A stretch of 64,000 nt of DNA from Paracoccus sigandri (GTDB taxonomy: Bacteria > Pseudomonadota > Alphaproteobacteria > Rhodobacterales > Rhodobacteraceae). Under the pieces are notes generated by a model. That model ran no database searches. It was not told where the DNA came from and was given only the letters and a program-made list of their open reading frames with translations. The DNA is taken from assembly GCF_003709565.1 (NCBI RefSeq), contig NZ_QNRC01000014.1, forward strand, positions 1 to 64,000, in the 5' to 3' direction. The position numbers were made by a program, and so were the translations under genes. Shown in pieces: positions 1-7,990 of the stretch (the first letter of the stretch is position 1; each line of letters starts with the position of its first letter).

Positions 1-575
<575 letters not shown>

Positions 576-880
576 ATCGTTCTCCTCATGGACAAACAGA
601 TTGCGAGAGGTTCCTCCGCGCCGGCAGGCGACCGGCACGGGGCCCGCGCGACCCGGATGGCATCGCGCGTGTGATGAATTGGCACGCCGGTCGCGGGTTT
701 CAAGGGGTGGTGCGAAAAATTTTCAGCACTCGCAGCAGGCGGCTGCCAGTAACATGAAAATTGCACGCAATGTTGTGTGATTCCAGGGGCCTCGGGCTGA
801 TGAAGGGACTTGACCTGTGGCGGGGCTGGGCCAAACTTTCCTTATGGAATGGTTTCGTTCAGACCGATGCCGAGGGTTTC
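576..880. other. Intergenic region between groS and a divergent unknown gene
   Basis: About 305 bases without a supported gene. It holds the groS ribosome binding site, the RpoH-like promoter at 675-706 and a half-conserved CIRCE-like sequence near 723-749 that I do not accept as a site. The reading frame of the downstream unknown gene is open upward to about 761, but no well-placed ribosome binding site supports a start there. Nothing else recognisable. Confidence 0.5.
675..706 (-). promoter_or_regulatory. Probable heat-shock (RpoH) promoter of groESL
   Basis: On the minus strand CCCTTGAA (706-699) is followed after 17 bases by CAATTC (680-675). The first element matches the CTTGAA -35 box of RpoH promoters and the spacing fits alphaproteobacterial heat-shock promoters; the -10 box is weak. 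It lies about 100 bases upstream of the groS start, so a leader of roughly 90 bases is expected. Inference from motif only. Confidence 0.5.
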
Positions 881-1345
881 ATGACGGACACATATCTCTC
901 TGCCGCGCGTGATCTGGTGATCGAGGGGATGCGCGAAAGCCAGGTCGCCCTGTCGTCCGAGCTGGAGTTCCACCTGGCCTCGACGCTGGCGCGCTACATG
1001 CACCGCCCCATCGCGCCCGACCGGCTGACGGTCCGGCTGATGGATGCGGCGCAACGGCGGGCGAGACAGGGCGAATCGCGCCAGATCGGGGACGAATGCC
1101 TGATTTCCTGCGCCTTCTTCGCTGCGCGGCTGACGCGGCGGGGCGGCAGCATCGTCCATTACGCGGGGCTGGGCCAGAGCGCCTATGAGATCGCGGGGAT
1201 GCCGGATGTGGCGCACGGCTTTCCCGACATGCTGGACGTGCTGCAGGCCAGCACCCCGCATGTCGAGGAGCGGCCCCTGAAGGATGACGGCACGGCCGAG
1301 CAGGAGCCCAGGATCCTGTTCCTGACGCCAAGATGGCGGCACTGA
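881..1345 (+). CDS. Conserved hypothetical protein, 154 aa
   Basis: Function not recognised. The product starts MTDTYLSAARDLVIEGMRES, is mostly alpha-helical in appearance and has a basic middle (DAAQRRARQGESRQIGDECL) with two cysteines in a DECLISCAFFAARL segment. No signal peptide or membrane segment is seen. The ATG at 881 is chosen over upstream in-frame starts (761, 800) because GAGGG lies four bases before it and because the upstream codons look non-coding. Divergent from groES; an acidic/proline-rich tail ends in PRWRH. It could be stress-related by neighbourhood only. Confidence 0.6.
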   Translation: MTDTYLSAARDLVIEGMRESQVALSSELEFHLASTLARYMHRPIAPDRLTVRLMDAAQRRARQGESRQIGDECLISCAFFAARLTRRGGSIVHYAGLGQSAYEIAGMPDVAHGFPDMLDVLQASTPHVEERPLKDDGTAEQEPRILFLTPRWRH

Positions 1346-1354
1346 GGGGCGGGG

Positions 1355-1573
1355 CTATTCCTCGGGGTCGGGCTCGGCGGCTTCGAGAATGGCGACCAGC
1401 TCGGCGACGCGGCCCTTGGGCAGGGGCCGGCCCTCGTTGATCATCGCCTCGTCGGCATTCAGCCAGCCCCAGGCCTCGGCCAGTTCCCCGACCGTCGCCC
1501 CGGTGCGGTTGATCTGGGCGATCAGCGTATCGTCGGCCGGGCCCAGAATGGCCCTGATGTCCTCAAGTCGCAT
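1355..1573 (-). CDS. Small conserved hypothetical protein, 72 aa
   Basis: Function not recognised. A short acidic protein, MRLEDIRAILGPADDTLIAQ at the N-terminus, with two helix-like blocks (TGATVGELAEAWGWLNADEA and RVAELVAILEAAEP) separated by a glycine-containing turn, which vaguely resembles a small helix-turn-helix protein but lacks a basic recognition helix. Codon usage matches the neighbours and the ATG has a GGAGACAGCC ribosome binding site, so it is likely real. Convergent with the preceding unknown gene (10-base gap) and divergent from the Hsp20 gene. Confidence 0.6.
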   Translation of the reverse strand: MRLEDIRAILGPADDTLIAQINRTGATVGELAEAWGWLNADEAMINEGRPLPKGRVAELVAILEAAEPDPEE

Positions 1574-1653
1574 GGCTGTCTCCTGTGGTTTTCTCGCGGC
1601 CTGCCTAGGTAGATAGGGGCTTTGCGGGCCGGAAAAAGGGGCGGCGCCGACCC

Positions 1654-1681
1654 CTTGAACCGCCGTTTTGCCGCCCTAGAT
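1654..1681 (+). promoter_or_regulatory. Heat-shock (RpoH) promoter upstream of the first Hsp20 gene
   Basis: CCCCTTGAA has its CTTGAA core at 1654-1659, followed after exactly 16 bases by CTAGAT at 1676-1681. This closely fits the alphaproteobacterial RpoH pattern (CTTGAA, 16-18 bases, C-T-A-T-like -10). Transcription would begin near 1688 and leave a leader of about 100 bases before the Hsp20 ATG at 1788. Confidence 0.6.
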
Positions 1682-1687
1682 CCTGAA

Positions 1688-1790
1688 TCGCCGGAAGCCT
1701 TCGACGGGTCCGGCATGCCGTGGCGGATGCAACGGCGTCCCACGGCGAAAGACTTGTACCCATGTTGCTCAAACGGAGGATGTGGCTATG
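1688..1790 (+). promoter_or_regulatory. ROSE-like RNA thermometer in the Hsp20 leader
   Basis: The leader between the RpoH-like promoter and the ATG ends with TTGCT (1765-1769) and AGGA (1777-1780) inside the ribosome binding site. In ROSE elements of alphaproteobacterial small heat-shock genes a UUGCU or UCGCU segment pairs with AGGA of the Shine-Dalgarno sequence with a bulged G, and heat melts it. Here the same pairing can form across a short CAAACGG loop, closed further by a C-G pair. Leader length of about 100 bases also fits ROSE. Folding was judged by eye. Confidence 0.5.
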
Positions 1791-2264
1791 AGAACCACTT
1801 TCGACTTTTCCCCCCTTTACCGGTCGAGCATCGGTTTCGACCGGATGCTGAACGCGCTGGAAGCGGCAAGCCGGGTCGAGACCGTCGACAACTGGCCGCC
1901 CTATGACATCACCAAGACCGGCGATGAGGACTATCGCATCACCATGGCGGTGGCGGGCTTCGCGCCCGAGGAACTGGCCATCACCCAGGAACGGAACCTG
2001 CTGATGGTGACGGGCCAGAAGGTCGGCGAGGACAAGGGCCATTACCTGCATCGCGGCATTGCCGAGCGCAGCTTCCGGCGGCGTTTCCAGCTGGCCGATC
2101 ATGTCAGGGTGACCGGCGCCGACCTGGCGAACGGGCTTCTGGTGATCGACCTGCGGCACGAGATCCCCGAGGAGATGAAGCCGCGCCGGATCGAGATCGC
2201 GGCGGCCGGGACCCTGCCCAAGGCCGGGGCGAAGCAGGTCGAAGGCGACCAGCAGGCCGCCTGA
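1788..2264 (+). CDS. Small heat-shock protein Hsp20 (IbpA type)
   Basis: ATP-independent holdase that binds unfolding cytosolic proteins. The 158-residue product begins MRTTFDFSPLYRSSIGFDRM, typical of the IbpA/HspA class, and has the alpha-crystallin core with YRITMAVAGFAPEELAI and the DLANGLLVIDLRHEIPEE strand; the C-terminal RRIEIAA gives the I-x-I anchoring motif. A GTG six bases upstream (1782) is in frame, but ATG 1788 has the better spacing from GGAGGA (1775-1780). Preceded by an RpoH-like promoter and a ROSE-like leader. First gene of a protein-quality-control cluster ending with ftsH. Confidence 0.93.
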   Translation: MRTTFDFSPLYRSSIGFDRMLNALEAASRVETVDNWPPYDITKTGDEDYRITMAVAGFAPEELAITQERNLLMVTGQKVGEDKGHYLHRGIAERSFRRRFQLADHVRVTGADLANGLLVIDLRHEIPEEMKPRRIEIAAAGTLPKAGAKQVEGDQQAA

Positions 2265-2291
2265 GGCCGTTCCACCCACGCAATCCGCCGA

Positions 2292-2316
2292 CGGTGCCGG
2301 GGTCAGCCCGGCACCG
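2292..2316 (+). other. Strong stem-loop between the two Hsp20 genes
   Basis: GGTGCCGGG (2293-2301), a five-base loop and CCCGGCACC (2307-2315) form a perfect 9-bp stem, extended to 10 by C2292-G2316. There is no T-run after it, so it may be an attenuator, an mRNA-processing or 3'-end protecting hairpin rather than a simple terminator. It lies 28 bases before the second Hsp20 start. Confidence 0.55.
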
Positions 2317-2343
2317 GTGGCAAGCTGTTGAAGGAGGAAAACC

Positions 2344-2844
2344 ATGAATGTCCGTGATCTGATCCCCTGGAGCCGGGGCGAGAACCAGCTTCCCACCCCC
2401 TTCCGCGAGGGCGACCGCGACCCCTTCCTGTCGCTGCATCGCGAGGTGAACCGGCTGATCGACGACGTCTTCCGCGGCTTTGCCCTGCCCTCGGTCGGGG
2501 CGGTCCCCGCCTTCGGTGGCGGCTGGCCGAGCGTCGAGATCTCCGACAGCGAGAAGGAGATCACCGTGACCGCCGAGGTGCCGGGCCTTGAGGAGCAGGA
2601 TATCGAACTGCTGCTGAACGACGGCGTGCTGACCCTGAAGGGCGAGAAACGCTCGGAGGTCGAGGACCGGGACCGGCAGTTCTCGGAACGCTATTACGGC
2701 CGTTTCGAGCGCCGCATCCCGCTTGGCGCCGAGGTCCGGGAAGACGAGGTCGATGCGCGTTTCAGGAACGGTGTGCTGACCGTGACCCTGCCCAAGACCG
2801 AAAAGGCGCAGTCGCAGGTCAGGCGCATCGCCATCAAGAGCTGA
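2344..2844 (+). CDS. Small heat-shock protein Hsp20 (class distinct from the upstream copy)
   Basis: Alpha-crystallin-type holdase, 166 residues. N-terminus MNVRDLIPWSRG with DPFLSLHREVNRLIDDVFRG is typical of the bacterial class B/plant-like Hsp20 group; the core has WPSVEISDSEKEITVTAEVP, then LEEQDIELLLNDGVLTLKGE and the FRNGVLTVTLPK signature; RRIAIKS at the end carries the I-x-I motif. ATG follows AAGGAGGAAAACC. It lies 79 bases after the first Hsp20, with a strong hairpin between, and is probably partly co-transcribed. The two paralogues are clearly different subfamilies, not a recent duplication. Confidence 0.93.
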   Translation: MNVRDLIPWSRGENQLPTPFREGDRDPFLSLHREVNRLIDDVFRGFALPSVGAVPAFGGGWPSVEISDSEKEITVTAEVPGLEEQDIELLLNDGVLTLKGEKRSEVEDRDRQFSERYYGRFERRIPLGAEVREDEVDARFRNGVLTVTLPKTEKAQSQVRRIAIKS

Positions 2845-2908
2845 ACCGGCGGGGCGGTGTTACCCGCCGCCCCCCCTCTCGAAAGGCCTCGAAAGGAGGG
2901 ACCAGGCA

Positions 2909-3265
2909 ATGGAGATCGTCGGTCAGGCAGACGACACCCGCATATCCGCGCCGCCGGGCTGGCCGTCGAATCGCGGCCGGCATGTCGCCACCCGCTCGGC
3001 CCTGCCGGATGACGCGGTGGCCCGCATCTGCCGCCCGTCCCGCTCGGCCATGACTTCGGGCCGGGCGCGCGCGAAGGGCTGGCGCCTTGTCTTCGAGCGC
3101 CGCAGCCCGCCCTTCATCGAGCCGCTGATGGGCTGGACCGGCGGCAGCGACACGCTGCCCCAGGTGGGGCTGGATTTCCCGACGCTCGAGGACGCGATCC
3201 GCTATGCGCAGGGGCAGGGGCTGGCCTGCCAGCTGCCGTCCTCGGCCCGGCCGGAAGGGGCCTGA
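2909..3265 (+). CDS. NDUFS4-like protein (ETC complex I conserved region family)
   Basis: The C-terminal half, WRLVFERRSPPFIEPLMGWT followed by GGSDTLPQVGLDFPTLEDAIRYAQGQGLACQL, matches the conserved region of the complex I accessory subunit NDUFS4/18 kDa. The N-terminal 50 residues are basic and unlike it (RISAPPGWPSNRGRHVATRS, then DDAVARICRPSRSAMTSGRARAK). At 118 residues it is about the size of bacterial homologues. ATG has AAAGGAGGG upstream. It sits between Hsp20 and htrA genes rather than in a nuo operon, so it is probably a stress-associated paralogue, not the respiratory subunit; its role is unknown. Confidence 0.8.
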   Translation: MEIVGQADDTRISAPPGWPSNRGRHVATRSALPDDAVARICRPSRSAMTSGRARAKGWRLVFERRSPPFIEPLMGWTGGSDTLPQVGLDFPTLEDAIRYAQGQGLACQLPSSARPEGA

Positions 3266-3346
3266 ATTGCCGGGCGGTTTTCCGGCCCCGCTGTCTGGTC
3301 GGGGGCGGGAAAGGGGGCTAGGATTCGCCGGCAAAGGAGGTTGCCG

Positions 3347-4714
3347 ATGCTGACGAAACTTCCCGGACTGCGGCCGGCCGTCATCGCGCTTTGCACATGC
3401 CTTGCCCTTGCCCCGCCCCCGGCCATCGCCCAGCCCCTGCCCCAGGATGGCGGCGTGACCACCATCGCACCGATGCTGTCGCGGGTGACGCCGGCGGTGG
3501 TCAATATCGCGGTGGTCTCCGAGACGCCCGCGATCTCGAACCCGCTTTACAACGACCCCTATTTCCGGCGCTTCTTCGATCTTCGCGACCCGCCGATGCG
3601 GCGGCAGATGAGCGCCGGCTCCGGCGTGATCGTCGATGCCGAAAACGGCTATGTGCTGACCAATCACCATGTCGTCGCCGAGGCCAGTGCGATCAGCGTC
3701 ACGCTGAAGGACGGGCGCCAGTTGCAGGCCCGGCTTGTCGGCGCCGACCAGGCCACGGAAATCGCCCTGCTGCGGATCGAGGCCGAGGGCCTGACCGCGC
3801 TGGAGATCGGCGATTCCGACCGCCTGCAGGTCGGCGATTTCGTCGCCGCCATCGGCAATCCCTTCGGCCTGGGCCAGACGGTGACCTCAGGGATCGTCAG
3901 CGCGCTGGGGCGCAGCGGCATCAGCCGCGAGGGCTACGAGGATTTCATCCAGACCGACGCCTCGATCAATCCGGGCAATTCGGGCGGCGCGCTGGTGACG
4001 CTGGACGGCAGGCTGGTCGGCATCAACACCGCCATCCTGACCCCGGCCGGCGGCAATATCGGCATCGGCTTCGCGGTGCCCAGCAACATGGCCGTCGCCG
4101 TGATGCAGCAGCTGATCCAGCATGGCGAGGTGCGGCGCGGCAGGCTGGGGATCGGGATGCACGACCTGACGCCCGACCTGGCCGAGGCGCTGGAGCTGGG
4201 CGGCGTGCATGGCGCGGTGATCGCGAATGTCGAGCCGGACTCGCCCGCCGACAAGGCCGGGCTGAAGGCGGGCGACGTGGTGACCGCCATCGACGGCGCC
4301 CCGGTGCAGGGCGCCACGCATCTGCGCAACCGGCTGGGCCTGACCCCCGTCGGCAGTCCGGTCCAGCTGACGGTCCGGCGCGCGGGAAGCGCGCAGGAGA
4401 TCGGCCTGACCATGACCGTCGAGGCGGCATCGTCGGGGGATTTCGCCGGCACGCCGCTGGATGGCGCCCGGCTGCGCGACGCCTCGCGCGCGGAGGCGCG
4501 CCGGGCCGGCGCCGCCGGGATCATGGTCGAAAGCGTCGAGCCCGACAGCCTTGCCGCATCGGCCGGCCTGAGGCGCGGCGACATGATCGTCGCGGCGAAC
4601 CGGCTGCGCGTCGCCTCGGTCGCCGATCTGCGCGAGATGGTCGCGGGCGGCCGCCCCATCGCGGCGCTGGAGCTGATCCGCGACGGCCGCCGCATCTTCA
4701 TGGTCGCGAGGTGA
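3347..4714 (+). CDS. Periplasmic HtrA/DegP-type serine protease with two PDZ domains
   Basis: Envelope protein-quality-control protease, 455 aa. Signal peptide of about 28 residues (cleavage near PAIA-QP), trypsin-like domain, then two PDZ domains (roughly 255-350 and 375-455). His108 lies in TNHHVV and Ser212 in GNSGGAL. At the place of the catalytic Asp (T-D-I-A-L in DegP) this protein has TEIALL with Glu138, an unusual change. The ATG at 3347 is chosen over TTG 3341 because AAAGGAGG at 3333-3340 is ideally spaced. It lies six bases upstream of ftsH, so the two quality-control proteases are co-transcribed. Confidence 0.92.
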   Translation: MLTKLPGLRPAVIALCTCLALAPPPAIAQPLPQDGGVTTIAPMLSRVTPAVVNIAVVSETPAISNPLYNDPYFRRFFDLRDPPMRRQMSAGSGVIVDAENGYVLTNHHVVAEASAISVTLKDGRQLQARLVGADQATEIALLRIEAEGLTALEIGDSDRLQVGDFVAAIGNPFGLGQTVTSGIVSALGRSGISREGYEDFIQTDASINPGNSGGALVTLDGRLVGINTAILTPAGGNIGIGFAVPSNMAVAVMQQLIQHGEVRRGRLGIGMHDLTPDLAEALELGGVHGAVIANVEPDSPADKAGLKAGDVVTAIDGAPVQGATHLRNRLGLTPVGSPVQLTVRRAGSAQEIGLTMTVEAASSGDFAGTPLDGARLRDASRAEARRAGAAGIMVESVEPDSLAASAGLRRGDMIVAANRLRVASVADLREMVAGGRPIAALELIRDGRRIFMVAR

Positions 4715-4720
4715 ACCGGG

Positions 4721-6550
4721 ATGGACATGAACCGCAAGACGCAATTCAACATCTGGTATTGGCTGGCCGCCTTCTTCGTCCTGGCGCTGTTCCAGTATTT
4801 CTTCACCACCGCCAACCAGGTCGCCCAGATCCCCTACAGCCAGTTCGAGACCTATCTGCGCGACGGCCGGATCGCCGAGGTCTCGGTTTCCGACCGCTTC
4901 ATCCAGGGCCGCTTCACCGAGCCCGTCGACGGCCGGCCGATGTTCGTCACCACCCGCGTCGAGCCCGACCTGGCGCGCCAGCTCCAGGAACATGGCGTCA
5001 CCGTCACCGGCCAGATCGAAAGCACCTTCCTGCGCGACCTTCTGTCCTGGGTGGTGCCGGTCCTGTTGATCGTCGGCATCTGGATCTTCGTGATCCGGCG
5101 CATGGGCGCGGGCATGGGCGGCGGGCTGATGCAGATCGGCAAGTCCAAGGCCAGGGTCTATGTCCAGTCCGACACCGGCGTCACCTTCGAGGACGTGGCC
5201 GGCGTGGACGAGGCCAAGGACGAGCTGAAGGAGATCGTCGATTTCCTGCGCGACCCGCAGGGCTACGGCCGTCTGGGCGGGCGGATGCCCAAGGGCATCC
5301 TGCTGGTCGGCCCGCCCGGCACCGGCAAGACCCTGCTGGCCCGCGCCGTCGCGGGAGAGGCGGGGGTGCCGTTCTTTTCCATCTCGGGCTCGGAATTCGT
5401 CGAGATGTTCGTGGGCGTCGGCGCCGCGCGGGTGCGCGACCTGTTCGAGCAGGCCCGCGCCAAGGCCCCGGCCATCATCTTCATCGACGAGCTGGACGCG
5501 CTTGGCCGCGCCCGCGGCATCGGTCCCATGTCGGGCGGCCATGACGAGAAGGAGCAGACGCTGAACCAGCTTCTGGTGGAACTGGACGGGTTCGATCCGT
5601 CCTCGGGGCTGGTGCTGCTGGCGGCGACGAACCGGCCCGAGATCCTCGACCCGGCGCTGCTGCGCGCGGGCCGCTTCGACCGGCAGGTGCTGGTGGACCG
5701 GCCCGACAAGCCGGGCCGCGTGCAGATCCTGGCGGTGCATCTGAAGAAGGCCAGGCTGGGCCCCGATGTCGAGCCCGAGAAGATCGCCGCCCTGACCCCC
5801 GGCTTTACCGGCGCGGACCTGGCCAACCTGGTCAACGAGGCGACGCTGCTGGCCACGCGGCGCAATGCCGAGGCCGTGACGATGGAGGATTTCAACAATG
5901 CCGTGGAACGCATCGTCGCCGGCCTGGAAAAGCGCAACCGCCTGCTGAACCCGCGCGAGCGCGAGATCGTCGCCTATCACGAGATGGGCCATGCCCTGGT
6001 CGCCATGGCGCTGCCGGGCGTCGATCCGGTCCACAAGGTCTCGATCATCCCGCGCGGCATCGGGGCCCTGGGCTATACCATCCAGCGCCCGACCGAGGAC
6101 CGCTTCCTGATGACGCGCGAGGAATTGCACGACAAGATGGCGGTGCTTCTGGGCGGCCGCGCGGCCGAGCATGTCGTCTTCGGCCACCTGTCCACCGGGG
6201 CCGCCGACGACCTGGTCAAGGTGAGTGACATCGCCCGCGCCATCGTCACCCGCTATGGCATGTCCGACCGGCTGGGCCATGTCGCGCTGGAGCGCGACCA
6301 GCGGTCCTTCCTGGCGACCGACCAGCCCTGGTATGGCCCGCAGGAGCGCGCCTATTCCGACGAGACCGCCGCCACCGTGGACGAGGAAGTGCGCCGCATC
6401 GTGGACGAGACCTTCCGGCGGACCGTCGCCCTGCTGGAGGAGCGCCGCGATCTTCTGGAACGCACCGCCCGCCGCCTGCTGGAAAAGGAAACCCTGGACG
6501 AGCAGGAGATGGCCGCGCTTGTCGGCGCGCAGGTCGGCGCGGTATCGTAA
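4721..6550 (+). CDS. ftsH: ATP-dependent zinc metalloprotease FtsH (accessory, stress-island type)
   Basis: Membrane AAA+ protease, 609 aa. Two transmembrane helices (about 10-28 and 108-126) flank a periplasmic domain; Walker A GPPGTGKT at 197-204, Walker [11 protein letters not shown] at 252-261, the arginine-finger region RAGRFDRQV, and the zinc motif HEMGH at 420-424. Housekeeping FtsH usually reads HEAGH. HEMGH together with [20 protein letters not shown] resembles, from memory, the additional FtsH copies found in transmissible heat-resistance loci. Position in an Hsp20/HtrA cluster supports an accessory stress FtsH; a housekeeping ftsH should exist elsewhere. Ends the operon. Confidence 0.93.
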   Translation: MDMNRKTQFNIWYWLAAFFVLALFQYFFTTANQVAQIPYSQFETYLRDGRIAEVSVSDRFIQGRFTEPVDGRPMFVTTRVEPDLARQLQEHGVTVTGQIESTFLRDLLSWVVPVLLIVGIWIFVIRRMGAGMGGGLMQIGKSKARVYVQSDTGVTFEDVAGVDEAKDELKEIVDFLRDPQGYGRLGGRMPKGILLVGPPGTGKTLLARAVAGEAGVPFFSISGSEFVEMFVGVGAARVRDLFEQARAKAPAIIFIDELDALGRARGIGPMSGGHDEKEQTLNQLLVELDGFDPSSGLVLLAATNRPEILDPALLRAGRFDRQVLVDRPDKPGRVQILAVHLKKARLGPDVEPEKIAALTPGFTGADLANLVNEATLLATRRNAEAVTMEDFNNAVERIVAGLEKRNRLLNPREREIVAYHEMGHALVAMALPGVDPVHKVSIIPRGIGALGYTIQRPTEDRFLMTREELHDKMAVLLGGRAAEHVVFGHLSTGAADDLVKVSDIARAIVTRYGMSDRLGHVALERDQRSFLATDQPWYGPQERAYSDETAATVDEEVRRIVDETFRRTVALLEERRDLLERTARRLLEKETLDEQEMAALVGAQVGAVS

Positions 6551-6862
6551 GCGCAAGCCGAACCCGCCCGGCAGCAGGCCCGTCCTGTCGTCGAAGCCGC
6601 GCGGCAGCCCGCAGGGATCCGCCGCAGCCCTCTTGCCGCTTGGGTGCCCCATCGACGCGAATATTGCTGCGTTCGATCCAACGGGACGGTTGAAAGAGCG
6701 GCACCGCGCAGAACGCCTCATCGGTTACGCGCCCAGAAGCGGAACCGACGCCGAACGCCATCCGGGATTTGACCGGCTTGGATTGGTGCCGCCTCTGGCC
6801 GCTCGACCCGATTCATGGGGCCTGACCGAGAAGCCTGGGCACCGCCGGCCCCTGTGGCGCCG
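6551..6862. other. Intergenic region between convergent ftsH and lacI-type genes
   Basis: 312 bases with no supported gene. The plus strand stays open in one frame but shows no ribosome binding site, start or recognisable protein. I saw no convincing terminator hairpin or repeat. It might be decayed sequence at the boundary of the stress cluster. Confidence 0.4.
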
Positions 6863-7879
6863 TCAGGGCAGGTTGGTCGGAAAGATGAACTGCAACGGCA
6901 GGAAGGGCGGTGCCGCGACGGCGTGCAACTGGTCGACCATGACCTCCAGCAGGGACTGGCTGCGTTGGGTCAGGACCGCGCTCATGATCCCGTCGGCCAG
7001 CATCTGCCTCGTGCCCGGACTGAGCCCGTGGCCGATCAGCTGGACTTGGCCGGCCTTCCCGCGCCGCCGCAACTCGGCCCCGATCCCTTCCGAGGCCCCG
7101 CCGACATTGTAGATCCCGATCAGGTCCGGCGTTCTTTCCAGCAGTTCCGCCGTCAGCCGCGCATTGATGTGGGGATCGTCCTGGCCCTCGACCGTTCCGG
7201 CGAATTGCAGGTTCGGCCAATCTTTCTGGATCAGTTCCTGAAACCCCAATTCGCGTTCGACATGCGCCCGATAATGGCGCGTCGCGGCAACGATGGCGAG
7301 CTTGCCGCCGCCCGGCGGCGCGGCGCGGGCCATCAGGAAGGCGGCGGTCCTGCCTGCCGCCAGATTGTCGATGCCGATATAGGCCTGCCGGCGGCAGCCC
7401 GTGACATCGCTGATCAGCGTCATCACCGTCTTGCCCGCATCGACCAGCGCATTGGCTTCGTCGCGGACCATCGGATGATCGACCCCGAAGAAGGCCACGG
7501 CGTCGGCCTTGCGGCCCAGACGGCGCAGGCAGCGGGCCATTTCCTCGGGACCCATCGAGTCGGTCAGAAAGCTCTGGATACGCGCGCCGCGATCGCGGGA
7601 TTGCGCCCAGATGCGCAGCTCTTCGTTCAGGCCGCGAATATAGGAATTCGCGCCGCCCGGCAGAACCACCACCATCCGCAGCCGGTCGCGCCGCCTCACC
7701 TTGGCAAGCTCGGCCTCGGGCAGATAGCGATGCTCGGCCGCGACCGCCAGCACCCGCTCGGCGGTGGAGCGCCTGACATTCGGGCGGCCGTGCAGCACCC
7801 GATCCACGGTCGCCTCGGACACGCCGGCCGCCCGGGCGATGTCGCGGATGCCAAAGCGGGAGGCGCGCTTGAGATCCAT
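6863..7879 (-). CDS. LacI-family transcriptional regulator
   Basis: Sugar-responsive repressor, 338 aa. The N-terminal helix-turn-helix reads GIRDIARAAGVSEATVDRVL followed by HGRPNVRRSTAERV, the LacI hinge-helix region, then a type-1 periplasmic-binding-protein-like sensor domain (RMVVVLPGGANSY to the end). The SEATVDRVLHGR form is typical of the sugar-acid/polyol-type subgroup. ATG 7879 is used; TTG at 7882 is also in frame. Divergent from the TRAP genes it probably controls; candidate operators lie in the 111 bases between. Confidence 0.9.
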   Translation of the reverse strand: MDLKRASRFGIRDIARAAGVSEATVDRVLHGRPNVRRSTAERVLAVAAEHRYLPEAELAKVRRRDRLRMVVVLPGGANSYIRGLNEELRIWAQSRDRGARIQSFLTDSMGPEEMARCLRRLGRKADAVAFFGVDHPMVRDEANALVDAGKTVMTLISDVTGCRRQAYIGIDNLAAGRTAAFLMARAAPPGGGKLAIVAATRHYRAHVERELGFQELIQKDWPNLQFAGTVEGQDDPHINARLTAELLERTPDLIGIYNVGGASEGIGAELRRRGKAGQVQLIGHGLSPGTRQMLADGIMSAVLTQRSQSLLEVMVDQLHAVAAPPFLPLQFIFPTNLP

Positions 7880-7913
7880 CAAAACCCATCAAAAAACTGT
7901 CGTTGTCGATGCT

Positions 7914-7953
7914 ATGCGCATTCTCTAGCCTTTCTGTCAATGCGCTGAGACAG
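7914..7953. promoter_or_regulatory. Candidate LacI-family operators in the divergent promoter
   Basis: ATGCGCAT (7914-7921) is a perfect palindrome centred on CG, as LacI-family sites usually are. GCGCATT (7916-7922) recurs inverted as AATGCGC (7939-7945), and CTGTC (7934-7938) pairs with GACAG (7949-7953). The arrangement lies between the divergent regulator and TRAP genes. Motif reading only. Confidence 0.3.
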
Positions 7954-7990
7954 GGAGCCTCTCCGCAGAGACAGCCCTCGGGAGGAGAAC

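Noticed and set aside
723..749. CIRCE-like inverted repeat (TCAGCACTC, 9 bases, GGCTGCCAG) upstream of groS
   Set aside because: The left half matches CIRCE at 8 of 9 positions but the right half at only about 5 of 9, and it lies upstream of the RpoH-like -35 box. HrcA control is not supported.
3391..6721. Very long open frames overlapping degP/ftsH on both strands
   Set aside because: They are by-products of GC-rich codon use; their translations are rich in Arg, Gly, Ala and Pro repeats with no motif, while the degP and ftsH frames have complete catalytic signatures.
6551..6862. Possible gene or transposase remnant between ftsH and the LacI gene
   Set aside because: One plus-strand frame stays open but gives no recognisable protein, start or ribosome binding site; inverted repeats and direct repeats of an insertion sequence were not seen.
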